64,000 nt of DNA from Methylotenera sp. (GCA_021738245.1 JAIPCJ010000004.1:1-64000); one strand, 5' to 3'. Shown: positions 35,302 to 43,842, counted from the first letter of the stretch. A program made the numbers and translations. Notes: a model not told the origin generated them from the sequence alone.

Positions 35302-36024
35302 TCACCCGATCGGCTGGCGGTGGTCCTCGCCGTCAAGCACCAGCACCAGGGCCCGATCGCGCAGCCGGCTGAAGATCCGTTCGCCCAAGACGTTCAGCAA
35401 CTGCCGCGGTGATAGGTTGCTCGTGATGATGGTGTGCAAGTCATACGCGTCCCGCTCGTTGATCACATCGAACAACTGCACCAGCTCTGACCCCTTGCCG
35501 AAGGACGTCCCCACGTCGTCTATCACGAGCGCGTAGCAATCCGTGTAGCGGGCTAGCGCCTCCTGCTCCTTGGCGCCCGATCCGCGCTCCCCCCAGGAGC
35601 TGCGCAGGTCGCGGATCATGTCGCGCGGCGTAGTGAACACCACGGACTCACCATCCCTGTGCTGCGCTCGGAGCACGGCGCAAGCCAGGTGCGTCTTGCC
35701 GCGCCCCACCGGGCCCAGCAGCCAGAGGTTGCGCGCAGTGCTGGCTCCCTCCTCGTCACTGAGGAAGGGAAAGCGCTCGCAGGCCTTCAGCGCGGCCCGC
35801 TGCAGCTCGGTCTCCGCCTTGAAGTTGTCGAACGTGCACGAGTTGTAGCGCCCAGGCACCCCGCAGGTTGCCCACGTGGCGGCATGCGCGCGCAGTCTCG
35901 CCTCGTGCTCCTTGCGCACCTTCTCAAGCGCCTGCTCCTTGCGCTGCTGCTCGGCGGCACGCCGCTGGGCGTCCATCGATGCAGAGATTCGAGCGGCCAG
36001 GTCATCCAGAGGCGCGGCCGTCAT
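35302..36024 (-). CDS. DnaC-like replicative helicase loader
   Basis: A 240-residue AAA+ ATPase of the DnaC/IstB group. Walker A is GPVGRGKTH, Walker B is ALVIDDVGTSFG, and a sensor region follows (TIITSNLSPRQLL) with an Arg finger-like RIFSRLRDR. The N-terminal ~75 residues contain a charged coiled coil with a possible DnaB-binding role. With the wHTH protein encoded just upstream it forms a typical phage replication pair like lambda O/P or P22-type O-DnaC. It loads the host DnaB at the element origin. The ATG overlaps the end of the upstream gene by four bases. Confidence 0.85.
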   Translation of the reverse strand: MTAAPLDDLAARISASMDAQRRAAEQQRKEQALEKVRKEHEARLRAHAATWATCGVPGRYNSCTFDNFKAETELQRAALKACERFPFLSDEEGASTARNLWLLGPVGRGKTHLACAVLRAQHRDGESVVFTTPRDMIRDLRSSWGERGSGAKEQEALARYTDCYALVIDDVGTSFGKGSELVQLFDVINERDAYDLHTIITSNLSPRQLLNVLGERIFSRLRDRALVLVLDGEDHRQPIG

Positions 36025-37001
36025 GGCGGCATGCTCCAGTCATCCGCGCCAACCGGCTGCGCCGCGCTTTTTGGCCGTGCCGGCTTCGTTCGTCCCCCTC
36101 GGGCCTTGGGCCAGAGCTTCCAGCGCTCCTCGATGGCCTGCCTGCACAGCGCATTGAGGTCGTGCCCACCCTGGGCCAGCACCCGGGCGTGAGCGATCAA
36201 CCTTTGCACGGCGGGCCCGGACTGGCCATCCGTCCAATGCGCAAACAAGGCGGGATCGAGGCCTTGCGGCAGATCAACGCGGGGCGCCGCAGCGGCCGCG
36301 CCAGCGGCCGCGCTAGCGGCGCCTCCCCCGCCCCCCTTCGGGGGGTATTCTGGGTCCGGATTCCGGACCATTTCCTGCCGGATTCCGGACCATTTACCCC
36401 CTAAAGGTGCGGAATCCGGATGATTGAACGGGCCGGAATCCGCACCATTGAATCGTACGGATTCCGGACTGTTCCCGAGGCGCCAGACGATCACACGACC
36501 GGTGCGACCCTTGCGCGTGCCGGTGTCCTGGATCAGCCCGAGGGCTTCTAGCCTACTGAGGTTGTCGAGAACGGCCGTGCGGCGCATATCTGCCAGCCGG
36601 CCGATGGTCTCGGCGGTTGGCCAAGCGAGGGTGTCGCCGGGCTTGAAGCAGTGGCGAGCCAGGGCCACAAGCACCAGCTTCGGGCCGGGCCCGCCTGCGT
36701 CTTGATCAAACGCCCAATCGATAGCGTACTGATCCGGCGCCGGGCCGTGCGGATATCGGTGGGCTGGGGCCTCACCATCCGCTTCGCTCGTTGTGCTTTC
36801 GTCGGTCCCCTCAGAAGCCCCCGCGGTTGCCGCCTCGGGGGCTTCGTCTTTCTCGGGCGGGGGTGCGGCCTGCTGCGTGTGCCACACGGCGCGGCGCCGG
36901 GCCAGTTCGTCCTCGTCGACGAACGCATGCGGCCCGGACTGGGTGTAGCGCTCAGGTGGGCACGGCTCACCCGGCCGGGGTGTCCAGTTGGTGGTGCTCA
37001 T
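36021..37001 (-). CDS. Replication initiator-like wHTH protein with internal iterons
   Basis: A 326-residue protein. A Pro/Glu-rich, probably disordered N-terminus (~1-90) is followed by a winged helix-turn-helix (LAWPTAETIGRLADMRRTAV, then SRLEALGLIQDTG), the layout of phage O-type initiators and DnaT-like proteins. A linker with repeated SP/SGP/FN residues (~175-225) is encoded by five DNA repeats (36358-36473). The C-terminal part contains a basic Trp-bearing helix. Position before the DnaC-like gene supports initiator function. The ATG at 37001 (MSTTNWTPRPGE) is preferred, and it lies inside the upstream 96-residue gene. Confidence 0.7.
   Translation of the reverse strand: MSTTNWTPRPGEPCPPERYTQSGPHAFVDEDELARRRAVWHTQQAAPPPEKDEAPEAATAGASEGTDESTTSEADGEAPAHRYPHGPAPDQYAIDWAFDQDAGGPGPKLVLVALARHCFKPGDTLAWPTAETIGRLADMRRTAVLDNLSRLEALGLIQDTGTRKGRTGRVIVWRLGNSPESVRFNGADSGPFNHPDSAPLGGKWSGIRQEMVRNPDPEYPPKGGGGGAASAAAGAAAAAPRVDLPQGLDPALFAHWTDGQSGPAVQRLIAHARVLAQGGHDLNALCRQAIEERWKLWPKARGGRTKPARPKSAAQPVGADDWSMPP
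36358..36473. repeat. Five-copy iteron array (candidate replication origin)
   Basis: Consensus GGAWTCCGGACCATT. Copies start at 36358, 36380, 36411, 36435 and 36459, spaced 22, 31, 24 and 24 bases. The array lies in the coding region of the replication initiator-like gene, exactly as the lambda origin lies inside gene O. It also explains the repeated SP/SGP residues in the protein linker. Confidence 0.75.
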
Positions 37002-37257
37002 GGTGTGCTTTCTTGTTCGGTGCCGGGGCGTCGGGCAGGCGCTTGATGCGGACGCAGGCCTGGCCACGAATCCGACCGGTGCAGATGTCGCGAACGGTGC
37101 TCTTGGCGCACTCGAACTTCTCCGCAATGCGGCCCAGGCTCATGCCTTCTTCGCGTAGGGCATAGATCAGGTCCACGTCGGCGTCGCTGAGCTTGGCGCG
37201 CTGGTGGCCTTCACCAATGCGATTTCCGCGCGCGTTGAACCACACTACGCGCGACAC
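36967..37257 (-). CDS. Small helix-turn-helix protein of the element
   Basis: A 96-residue protein starting at GTG 37257, two bases after the stop of the previous gene. It contains KLSDADVDLIYALREEGMSL and an HTH (IAEKFECAKSTVRDICTGRI) of the Hin/resolvase type that resembles phage HTH proteins. The C-terminal tail is rich in Pro/Lys/His. A regulator of the operon is likely. It is the only repressor-like candidate in the element. Confidence 0.6.
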   Translation of the reverse strand: MSRVVWFNARGNRIGEGHQRAKLSDADVDLIYALREEGMSLGRIAEKFECAKSTVRDICTGRIRGQACVRIKRLPDAPAPNKKAHHEHHQLDTPAG

Positions 37258-37259
37258 GG

Positions 37260-37445
37260 CTAGCGCCCCTGCTGCAGGTGGTTTGCCAGGGCTTCCAGGT
37301 CGTCGAGGTTGTGCAGCTCGCGCACCGTCAGCCGGCGGATGACGAAGTAGCGCACGTACCCGTCGGCCGGGTCGGTGCGCACCAGGCTGAGCCCCGCGGC
37401 CTCGGCCTTCGCGCGCAGAGCCTTGAACAGCTCTTCCGCGCTCAT
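37260..37445 (-). CDS. Small hypothetical protein (61 aa)
   Basis: A 61-residue protein, MSAEELFKALRAKAEAAGLS and then a beta-strand with RYFVIRRLTVRELHN, ending in a helix. Not recognised. Its ATG overlaps the TGA of the upstream gene by three to four bases, which supports real coding. The start at 37445 was chosen for that coupling. Confidence 0.6.
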   Translation of the reverse strand: MSAEELFKALRAKAEAAGLSLVRTDPADGYVRYFVIRRLTVRELHNLDDLEALANHLQQGR

Positions 37446-37774
37446 GGCCGGCCCCCGTCGATGCGGTCGAGCCATGCGGCGACTTCCGGCAGGCTGCGGA
37501 AGAGGTAACGCTGAGCCCACTTGACACCCAGGTAGAGCATTCCGCCCAGGAGCTCCTCGGTAGCGTAAAGCTCAACACCAGCCATCGCGGCGCGGGCCCG
37601 CAAGGTGGCGAACTGCTTCGCGCGCTCGATGGCCGCATCTCCGGCCTGCGCAGCGTCGGCGTAGGGCTGAAGGGCCGCGGCGATCTTGGGCAGCGTGTTC
37701 TGGTGCTGGGGGATGGGCGTGCGCGGATCCCACAGGGCCTGCAGCTTGCGCAGCTCGCAGGGGCGGCCGCTCAT
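37442..37774 (-). CDS. Small hypothetical protein (110 aa)
   Basis: A 110-residue protein, helical, with a Trp-containing C-terminus (LPEVAAWLDRIDGGRP) and a middle of AIERAKQFATLRARAAMAGV. Not recognised. It is coupled by ATGA to the excisionase-like gene upstream and to the 61-residue gene downstream. Confidence 0.6.
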   Translation of the reverse strand: MSGRPCELRKLQALWDPRTPIPQHQNTLPKIAAALQPYADAAQAGDAAIERAKQFATLRARAAMAGVELYATEELLGGMLYLGVKWAQRYLFRSLPEVAAWLDRIDGGRP

Positions 37775-37983
37775 GCTGCACCGCCTTCCTCGAACTTGGC
37801 GAGGGCCTCGCGCACGCGGTCTACGTTGTAGCGGACGGCGCTGCCAAGCTTGAAGAACGGGATGCGGCGCTGCCGCTGGCGATCCTTGCGGAGCGTGTGG
37901 ACAGACAGGCCGAGGGCTTCGGCCATCTCATGCTCTGTGAGAGCCAGTTTCTGAAAGGTCGTCGGTGTGCCTGCGGTGGGCAT
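37771..37983 (-). CDS. AlpA/excisionase-type HTH protein
   Basis: A 70-residue MerR-like winged-helix protein: LTEHEMAEALGLSVHTLRKD, then RQRRIPFFKLGSAVRYNVD. This is the HTH_17/AlpA-Xis signature of satellite and prophage excision proteins and regulators. The ATG at 37983 has a strong AAGGAG six bases upstream. It lies next to the integrase, as in Gram-negative phage-inducible islands, where AlpA controls int and replication genes. About 225 bases separate it from the integrase stop, and I see no gene there. Confidence 0.8.
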   Translation of the reverse strand: MPTAGTPTTFQKLALTEHEMAEALGLSVHTLRKDRQRQRRIPFFKLGSAVRYNVDRVREALAKFEEGGAA

Positions 37984-38207
37984 GGCGAACTCCTTGGAGT
38001 CGCCACCGCACCTAGCCCATGCACGGGCTGCACTTCCGCGTTGTTCAAGGTAGTACCGACGGGCCGAAATTGCGGTGGCCGAACGCCAGGAGTCGCCTTG
38101 CGCGCCCGCTTTGCCCTGCGGGTCGGGTGTGGCGCCATCGGCGCCTTGTGCTGCATTCTCAGCGAGATACCAAAGCGAGCGCAATACAGACCGTGCGCAT
38201 AACTTGC

Positions 38208-39464
38208 TCAGGCGTTCGCAGATCCAGTGTCCTCGATGAAGTCCGCGACGGTCTGCCACGCGCGGCGCAGCTGGGCCTCGGACTTCCCGACGTAGTGGGC
38301 GCCGGTCACGTCGTCGCCGCTGTTAGCGTGGTTCAGCATGCGTTTGAGCGCATAGCCTGACACCAGCTCCTCGGCAACCGAGGCGAAGGTGTGGCGTAGC
38401 TTGTGCGGCGTGATGCCTTCCACCTTGGCCTCGGCGTTGATCGCCTCCAGCATGCGGCCCGGGTCCGACACATCGAACACCTTCTCCTTGGCCTTCTTGC
38501 CCGCGCAGTGGGTGGCGAGGATGGCCGCCGCCTGGGTGGACAGCGCGATGGTGTGATCGCGTCGGTTCTTGGTGTCGGGCAGGGTGACGCGGCCGCCGGC
38601 CTGGTCGACGTGCGCCACCAGCAGCCCCTCCTCGTGCTCCGATCCGAACACCTCACCAGGCCTGCAGCCGGTGAGCAGGATGAAGCGGCACCCATCGGCC
38701 GAGGGTGCGCCCGCGCGTGCGGTGGCTGCGCGCCACCAGGCGCCCAGCTTCTCCGGTGGAATGGGTGTCGGGTTGCCTGTGGTGGGGGCCAGGATGATGC
38801 GGTCCTTGCCGGCCGTCGTCTTGGCCAGCGGCGAATCCTCCACGGCAACCCCGTGCCAGTTCAGCACGGCGCGCAGCACCTGCATGGCGTAGCTCGCTTG
38901 CCGCTCGCCGCGGGCTTGGGCCGCGGCGTGCACCTTGCGCATGTCGTCCGCGCTGATCTTGTAGATCGACTTCGCAGCGAGGCTGTACAGCGCGCCGTCG
39001 GCAAACGGTTTGCCGCTCTTGCTCGTGCCGCCAGGCGCCACCATGGCCTCGTAATCGGCCTTCGTGCGCGCCTTTAGGGGGAGGCCGTCCTTGCCCCGCC
39101 GCTTGCCCTTCACGTAGGCCTTGACGGCATCGGCCAGGGTGGTCGCTTCCTCCTTCTCCTGCTGGCGCTGCTCGCGCTTCACTTCGGCGCGGTCGACGCC
39201 CGATTGCAGCTCGCTCGAGATCGTGATCTGCAGACTGCGCGCGGTGTCGGCTGAGATCGCCTTCGCGCCTGCAGCCTTGCCCAGGGTGCGGCGTATCGTC
39301 TTGCCGTTGACCCGGCGCTCGGCCACGTAGGCGCGATCACCGGTCGCAGACACGCGCAGGCCGAGGCCCGGGGTGTCGCGGCACCAGTGGATTTCGTAGC
39401 CGTCGGAGGGCAGGGGGATTGACCGGGCGACGGTGTCGGTCAGCTTCTTGGTCAGCTTGGGCAA
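38208..39464 (-). CDS. Tyrosine recombinase/integrase (P4-type)
   Basis: A 418-residue integrase of the P4/CP4-57 type. An N-terminal DUF4102-like arm-binding part (LGLRVSATGDRAYVAERRVNGK split over strands) is followed by the core-binding SAM-like domain and the catalytic part. The active-site Arg lies in LTGCRPGEV, HKLRHTF provides HxxR, and the nucleophile Tyr lies in AHYVGKSEA. It inserts the element at the tRNA-Lys(CUU) 3' end. The start is most likely TTG at 39464, since the P4-type N-terminus begins MPKLTKKLTD and no ATG fits. It overlaps the upstream gene by 13 bases. Transcription runs away from attR. Confidence 0.9.
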   Translation of the reverse strand: MPKLTKKLTDTVARSIPLPSDGYEIHWCRDTPGLGLRVSATGDRAYVAERRVNGKTIRRTLGKAAGAKAISADTARSLQITISSELQSGVDRAEVKREQRQQEKEEATTLADAVKAYVKGKRRGKDGLPLKARTKADYEAMVAPGGTSKSGKPFADGALYSLAAKSIYKISADDMRKVHAAAQARGERQASYAMQVLRAVLNWHGVAVEDSPLAKTTAGKDRIILAPTTGNPTPIPPEKLGAWWRAATARAGAPSADGCRFILLTGCRPGEVFGSEHEEGLLVAHVDQAGGRVTLPDTKNRRDHTIALSTQAAAILATHCAGKKAKEKVFDVSDPGRMLEAINAEAKVEGITPHKLRHTFASVAEELVSGYALKRMLNHANSGDDVTGAHYVGKSEAQLRRAWQTVADFIEDTGSANA

Positions 39465-39844
39465 TGGGCACCCCGGGTGATGGGTTGGGCGTTGTCGAGG
39501 TAGTCCACCATGCGGTTGCTGTCGGCCTCCAGGCGGTCGAGCGCCCAGGTGCACAGCCGCAGCAGATCGGCTTTGTGCTGCACCCCCAGCAATGCCGGGG
39601 TGGGGTTGCCCTGGCCGTCGTCGTTGTCCGCTTCGATGTCGTCGCGCTCGATGATCTGCATGACCGTGCGCACACCGGCGCTGACGTCGCGCACACCGCC
39701 GGCGAATTCGGCGACGCGGCCGCCGTCAACGCTCACCGGGCTGAGGGTCTGCGCGCGGTGGTGCCAGGTGAAGGGCGTAAAAATAACCCGACGATCGAGG
39801 GGGGTGTGGGTTTCCGAGGCGGGGGCACAATTGGCGATAGACAT
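39452..39844 (-). CDS. Hypothetical protein (130 aa) preceding the integrase
   Basis: A 130-residue protein, first in the leftward operon, not recognised. The N-terminus is Pro/Thr-rich, and the middle has an acidic segment with DDIEADNDDGQGN. The C-terminal helix LLRLCTWALDRLEADSNRM looks amphipathic. AGGAG sits six bases before the ATG at 39844. Its stop lies 13 bases into the TTG-started integrase, which suggests integrase translation depends on this gene being read. Confidence 0.5.
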   Translation of the reverse strand: MSIANCAPASETHTPLDRRVIFTPFTWHHRAQTLSPVSVDGGRVAEFAGGVRDVSAGVRTVMQIIERDDIEADNDDGQGNPTPALLGVQHKADLLRLCTWALDRLEADSNRMVDYLDNAQPITRGAHCPS

Positions 39845-40052
39845 GATTCGCTCCTAATCAGCGGATGGTGTTTAGGGCTCGCCAGGTGTTCCACCACCTT
39901 GCGGGCCCGCTTGCCTTCTGGCCGGGCCATTCTGCATGTAGGCGACCGTGTAGGCAAATTCCGTATCAAAGGAAGCGCGGTCTATCCCAATGAATACCAA
40001 GCAAAGCGCGGTTTTTGTGGCGGTAACGCGCTGGCTAGAGCAGGATAAAACT
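39845..40052 (-). other. Right-end region of the element, operon promoter and arm-site candidate
   Basis: No gene is seen in these ~208 bases. They hold the direct repeat AAGCGCGGT at 39973-39981 and 40004-40012 (31 bases apart), a candidate integrase arm-type or regulator site. The leftward operon promoter must also be here, but I cannot mark -35/-10 boxes with confidence. Confidence 0.35.
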
Positions 40053-40100
40053 GACTCTTAATCCGTTGGTCGTAGGTTCGAATCCTACAGGGCCCACCAA
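40053..40100 (+). repeat. Right attachment repeat (attR), partial tRNA-Lys(CUU)
   Basis: 48 bases identical to 23341-23388. It is only the anticodon-loop-to-CCA half of the tRNA; its 5' half is missing, and upstream bases match the tRNA only over TAGAGCAG. It is therefore not a functional tRNA. Confidence 0.93.
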
Positions 40101-40117
40101 ATTTCCTTGATGAATGA

Positions 40118-40151
40118 AGCACTTAGCGCCAAGCGGCCTAAGTGCTTTTTT
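40118..40151 (+). terminator. Terminator hairpin, original host copy right of attR
   Basis: The stem AGCACTTAG/CTAAGTGCT followed by six T, differing from 23407-23441 only by a one-base loop deletion. This is presumably the native terminator of tRNA-Lys(CUU), separated from it by the insertion. Confidence 0.8.
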
Positions 40152-40262
40152 CTTGCCTGCAAGTTGGTGGCTAGAGGGGCGTCGCGCGCGGCGCAAGCAG
40201 TTCGCCTTGGAACGTCGGCGGCGGTCGCGCTCCGTGCCCCGCGCAAACTGCGATTCCCCAAC

Positions 40263-40297
40263 GAAAAACAGGTCACGCCTTTCGACGTGACCTGTTG
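40263..40297 (-). terminator. Rho-independent terminator of tRNA-Pro
   Basis: The perfect 11-bp inverted repeat AACAGGTCACG/CGTGACCTGTT is followed on the minus strand by TTTTT. It lies 15 bases past the 3' end of tRNA-Pro. Confidence 0.85.
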
Positions 40298-40311
40298 ATC
40301 TACTCAATAAA

Positions 40312-40389
<78 letters not shown>

Positions 40390-40457
40390 CTGAGCCAAGC
40401 AGTATAACCCACAAATCGGGCCACTCCAGAGCTTCGCGGGCCTTTTTGCTGAGAAAG

Positions 40458-40997
40458 TCAGTTGATGAGGCTGGCGCGGATGGCCAGCAGCTCGGCCCGG
40501 ACCTGATCCAGCGAGGTCACCGGGTCGAGCACCATCACCGGCAGCGTCAGTGAGGCTTCGGCGGCCTTGAGAGGCTGCGCATGAGCCGCGGGCGCCTTGG
40601 CCGCCACTTGGGCAGCAATCGGCGCGCCCGCGTGAGCGGCGATGTGGGCGTCGTCGTCCTCAAGGTCATCCAGTTCATCCGCCTCGCGTGCGGCCTGGCC
40701 CGCTTCCTCTCGGAAGCTTTGCGCCAGCGAGGCGGCCGATGATGGCGTCTCGTTGAGCTGGTTCCGGGCGCCGCTGATCGTGAACCCCTGGTCGTACAGC
40801 AGGTCTCGGATGCGGCGGATCAGTAGGACTTCGTGGTGCTGGTAGTAGCGGCGGTTGCCGCGCCGCTTCATGGGTTTGAGTTGCGTGAACTCCTGCTCCC
40901 AGTAGCGCAGCACATAGGGCTTCACGCCGCAAAGCTCGCTGACCTCACCAATGGTGAAGTAGCGTTTGGCGGGGATGGCGGGAAGCGCCTTTTCCAT
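40458..40997 (-). CDS. MerR family transcriptional regulator
   Basis: A 179-residue protein with an N-terminal MerR-type winged HTH (RYFTIGEVSELCGVKPYVLR, then YWEQEFTQLKPMKRRGNRRY) and a short HTH-linked helix LLYDQGFTISGARNQL. The C-terminal half is acidic and then Ala/His-rich with no effector domain. It is the conserved last gene after ihfA in the infC-rplT-pheST-ihfA locus of beta- and gammaproteobacteria. Its target is not known. There are 35 bases from ihfA. Confidence 0.9.
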   Translation of the reverse strand: MEKALPAIPAKRYFTIGEVSELCGVKPYVLRYWEQEFTQLKPMKRRGNRRYYQHHEVLLIRRIRDLLYDQGFTISGARNQLNETPSSAASLAQSFREEAGQAAREADELDDLEDDDAHIAAHAGAPIAAQVAAKAPAAHAQPLKAAEASLTLPVMVLDPVTSLDQVRAELLAIRASLIN

Positions 40998-41032
40998 TGC
41001 AAATCAATAAGTTCGCGAGGGGAAGGCAGACT

Positions 41033-41401
41033 CTACTCGAAGTCATCGCCCGCAGGCGCGTCGCCTTGCACCTGCCCCTTGAGTTTGTGGCTCGCGTGAA
41101 AGGTGACCACGTTGCGGGCCTTGATGGGGATGGATTCACCCGTGCGTGGATTGCGCCCTGGGCGGGGTGCCTTGCGGCGGATGTTGAAGTTGCCGAAGCC
41201 GGAAAGCTTCACGTCCTGGCCCTTGACGAGGCTGTCGTGCAGGATGTCGAAGAAGGCTTCGACCATGTCCTTGGATTCGCGCTTGTTGAGCCCGAGCTTG
41301 TCGAACAGCAGTTCGGCAAGCTCAGCTTTCGTCAGCGTGGGCGTCTCGAGGCTGCCGATGACCACGGCAGCGGCGTCCTTCTTGGTGTCATTCGCGTCCA
41401 T
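41033..41401 (-). CDS. ihfA: Integration host factor subunit alpha
   Basis: A 122-residue DNA-bending protein. The core ([59 protein letters not shown]) is HU/IHF type, with the alpha-subunit beta-arm. The N-terminus carries ~20 extra residues ([19 protein letters not shown]) over the enterobacterial protein, as is common in Burkholderiales. It pairs with IhfB and functions in nucleoid structure, transcription and phage integration; an element with a P4-type integrase sits 1 kb away. It follows pheT by 11 bases, the usual arrangement. Confidence 0.95.
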   Translation of the reverse strand: MDANDTKKDAAAVVIGSLETPTLTKAELAELLFDKLGLNKRESKDMVEAFFDILHDSLVKGQDVKLSGFGNFNIRRKAPRPGRNPRTGESIPIKARNVVTFHASHKLKGQVQGDAPAGDDFE

Positions 41402-41412
41402 GAATCCTCCGG

Positions 41413-43842
41413 TCAGCCGCGCAGGCGGGCGCCCAGTTGTTGGCCGGTGGCCGCGACGATGGCGGTGACGACCGCATCGATGCGCTCATCCGTCAGGGTG
41501 GCCTCGTCATCGAGCAGTTCCAGCCGCACGGCCAGGCTGCGCTCATCGGCCTGCAGGTCCGTCGCGCTGCCTGCGGTCGGTTTGAAGACGTCGAACAATC
41601 GGGCCGAGCGCAGCAGCGGGCCGCCAGCCGTCGTGATGGCACTCATCAGCGCGTCGTGGCTGATGCCGTCCTTCACCACGAGCGCCAGATCGCGCTGCAC
41701 CGCTTGCTGGCGAGGCAGCGGTTGGCCGTGGGGCAGGGTGCGGCTCAGCGAGGCGTCCAGGTCAAGTTCGAACACGACGGGCGCACCGCCACTGATCTCA
41801 TACGACTGACGCCAGCGCGGATGCAGTTCGCCGATGACACCGACGGGCGCACCGTTGAGCAGGACCCGGGCGCTGCGCCCGGGGTGAAGCGCGGGATGCA
41901 CCGCAGCCTCGAAGCTCAGCGATTGCGGCGCGAACAGAGCCTCCAGGTCACCCTTGACGTCGAAGAAGTCGACGGCGCGGTCGCGCTGGCTCCATTGCTG
42001 CTGGTCAGCCGGGCCCCAGGCCAGGCCACCCAGGCGCAGCGGCTGGGCAATGCCAGCCACGGCCAGCGGGCCACTCGCCACCTCTGCAGCGCGCTTGAAG
42101 ACCCGGCCGAGTTCAAAGACCCGCACGCGCGTCGCGCGGCGCGCCTGGTTGTGGCGCAGCACCTGCAAAAGGCTGCCGATCAGGCTGGTGCGCATCACCG
42201 CCAACGGGGCCGCGATGGGGTTGAGCAGCTTGATGGGATTCGTCTCGCCGGCTAGGTCGCGTTCCCAGCGCTCTTCGACGAAGCTGAAATTGATCGTCTC
42301 GTAGTAATCGCGCGCCGCCACGGCGCGGCGCAGTGCATGCTGGCCCGAGCGGCTCTCGGTGCGCGTGCGGCCCACGATGGGCGCCAGCGGCGCTGTCGAG
42401 GGCAGGGTTGGGTAGCCCATCACCCGGATGACTTCCTCGATGAGGTCTTCTTCGATCAGCAGGTCGAATCGCCAGCTGGGCGGGGTCACCGTGATCACGC
42501 CGTCAGTGGCGGTGAAGGGCAGCCCCAGGCGGGTGAACACGCGCTCGCAGTCAGCTTGCGTGACCGGCATGCCAATGACCTTGGCGGCGCGGGCGACACG
42601 CAAGGCCACCGGTTGGCGTACGGGCAGGTTGGGCGACTGGTCGTCCATCGGGCCGACCTGGGTCTCGGGCGTGCCGCAGATGTCCAGGATGAGCTGGGTG
42701 ATGCGCTCGATGTGCTCGACGGTCTGGGCCGGATCGACGCCGCGCTCGAAGCGGTGGCCGGCGTCGGTGGAGAAGTTGTAGCGGCGCCCGCGGCCCATGA
42801 CGGCCTCGGGCCACCAGAAGGCGGCTTCGACGTAGACGTTGCGGGTGTCGTCGGACACGGCGGTGTGATCGCCGCCCATGATGCCGGCGAGAGACTCGAC
42901 TTCGCGCGCATCGGCGATGACGCCGACCTTCTCGTCGACCGAGATGGTGTTGCCGTTGAGCAGCTTGAGCTGTTCGCCCGGCTTGCCCCAGCGCACCACG
43001 AGCTCGCCGCTGATCTTGTCGAGGTCGAAGATGTGCGACGGGCGGCCGTACTCGAACATCACGTAGTTGGAGATGTCCACGAGCGCCGTGACCGAGCGCT
43101 GGCCGCAGCGCTCCAGGCGCTGCACCATCCAGGCCGGGGTTGCCGCCTTCGTGTCGATGCCCTGGATGATGCGGCCCGAGAAGCGGCCGCAGAGGTCGGT
43201 GGCTTCGATGCGGGCGGGCAGCTTGGCGTCGGTCGTGGGCTTGACGGGCGGGAACTCCGCCTTGAGCAGCGGCGCGCCCGTCAGCGCAGCGACTTCGCGG
43301 GCGATGCCGTAGACCGACAGGCAGTGGCCCAGGTTGGGCGTGAGCTTGAGCGTGAAGAGGGTGTCGTCCAGCGCGAGGTGCTTGCGGATGTCTTCGCCGA
43401 CCAGAGCGTCGGCGGTCAGCTCAAGCAGGCCGCCATGGTCCTCGCTCAATTTCAGCTCGCGGGCCGAGCACAGCATGCCGAAGCTCTCGACGCCACGCAG
43501 CTTGCCGACGCCGATCTTGAAGGGCTTGCCATCTTCGCCAGGGGGCAGTTCGGCGCCGACGGTTGCGAGCGGCACCTTGATGCCGGCGCGGGCGTTGGGG
43601 GCGCCGCAGACGATCTGAAGCGGCTCAGGGCCACCGGCGTTGACCTTGCAGACGCGCAGCTTGTCGGCGTTGGGGTGCTGCGTGGCTTCGAGGATCTCGG
43701 CCACCACGATGCCGTGGAAGGGCGGCGCGACAGGGCGCAGCTCTTCCACTTCCATGCCGGACATGGTGAGCAGTTCAGCCAGTTGGGCGGTGGACAGCGG
43801 CGGATTGCAGAACTCGCGCAGCCAGGACTCGGGGAATTGCAT
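41413..43842 (-). CDS. pheT: Phenylalanine--tRNA ligase subunit beta
   Basis: An 809-residue beta subunit. It begins [20 protein letters not shown] and shows an EMAP-type tRNA-binding domain ([20 protein letters not shown]), B3/B4 editing and B5 domains ([18 protein letters not shown]), and the C-terminal ferredoxin-like anticodon-binding fold ([20 protein letters not shown]). It forms the alpha2-beta2 enzyme with PheS, 18 bases upstream, and edits Tyr-tRNA-Phe. Length is normal. Confidence 0.97.
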   Translation of the reverse strand: MQFPESWLREFCNPPLSTAQLAELLTMSGMEVEELRPVAPPFHGIVVAEILEATQHPNADKLRVCKVNAGGPEPLQIVCGAPNARAGIKVPLATVGAELPPGEDGKPFKIGVGKLRGVESFGMLCSARELKLSEDHGGLLELTADALVGEDIRKHLALDDTLFTLKLTPNLGHCLSVYGIAREVAALTGAPLLKAEFPPVKPTTDAKLPARIEATDLCGRFSGRIIQGIDTKAATPAWMVQRLERCGQRSVTALVDISNYVMFEYGRPSHIFDLDKISGELVVRWGKPGEQLKLLNGNTISVDEKVGVIADAREVESLAGIMGGDHTAVSDDTRNVYVEAAFWWPEAVMGRGRRYNFSTDAGHRFERGVDPAQTVEHIERITQLILDICGTPETQVGPMDDQSPNLPVRQPVALRVARAAKVIGMPVTQADCERVFTRLGLPFTATDGVITVTPPSWRFDLLIEEDLIEEVIRVMGYPTLPSTAPLAPIVGRTRTESRSGQHALRRAVAARDYYETINFSFVEERWERDLAGETNPIKLLNPIAAPLAVMRTSLIGSLLQVLRHNQARRATRVRVFELGRVFKRAAEVASGPLAVAGIAQPLRLGGLAWGPADQQQWSQRDRAVDFFDVKGDLEALFAPQSLSFEAAVHPALHPGRSARVLLNGAPVGVIGELHPRWRQSYEISGGAPVVFELDLDASLSRTLPHGQPLPRQQAVQRDLALVVKDGISHDALMSAITTAGGPLLRSARLFDVFKPTAGSATDLQADERSLAVRLELLDDEATLTDERIDAVVTAIVAATGQQLGARLRG

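Larger units (their letters stand above)
23341..40100. mobile_element. tRNA-Lys(CUU)-integrated phage-satellite-like element
   Basis: The 16.7-kb element lies between 48-bp direct repeats covering the anticodon loop to CCA of tRNA-Lys(CUU). It carries an integrase, an AlpA/Xis-like protein, a replication initiator with internal iterons, a DnaC-like loader, a small terminase subunit, a scaffold-like protein, a Bbp16-type cement protein and two large ejection-type proteins in one leftward series, mostly with overlapping stops and starts. No large terminase, portal, major capsid, tail, holin/endolysin or CI-type repressor gene is present. The genes are intact. A satellite that uses a helper's shell and tail is the best reading; a remodelled podovirus-like prophage is the alternative. 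The left tip holds a rightward two-gene cargo with different codon use. Confidence 0.85.

Noticed and set aside
36331-36345. Terminator hairpin (CCCCCC-TTCG-GGGGGG) in the initiator gene
   Set aside because: It lies inside the coding region, no T-run follows on either strand, and it encodes a Gly/Pro-rich part of the protein.
24658-40100. Diversity-generating retroelement, expected because some genes resemble BPP-1-like phage proteins
   Set aside because: No reverse transcriptase, template repeat or variable-repeat receptor gene is found in the element.
40021-40100. Third tRNA-Lys gene at the right end of the element
   Set aside because: Only the anticodon-loop-to-CCA half is present; the D arm and acceptor 5' strand are missing. 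It is the att duplicate.
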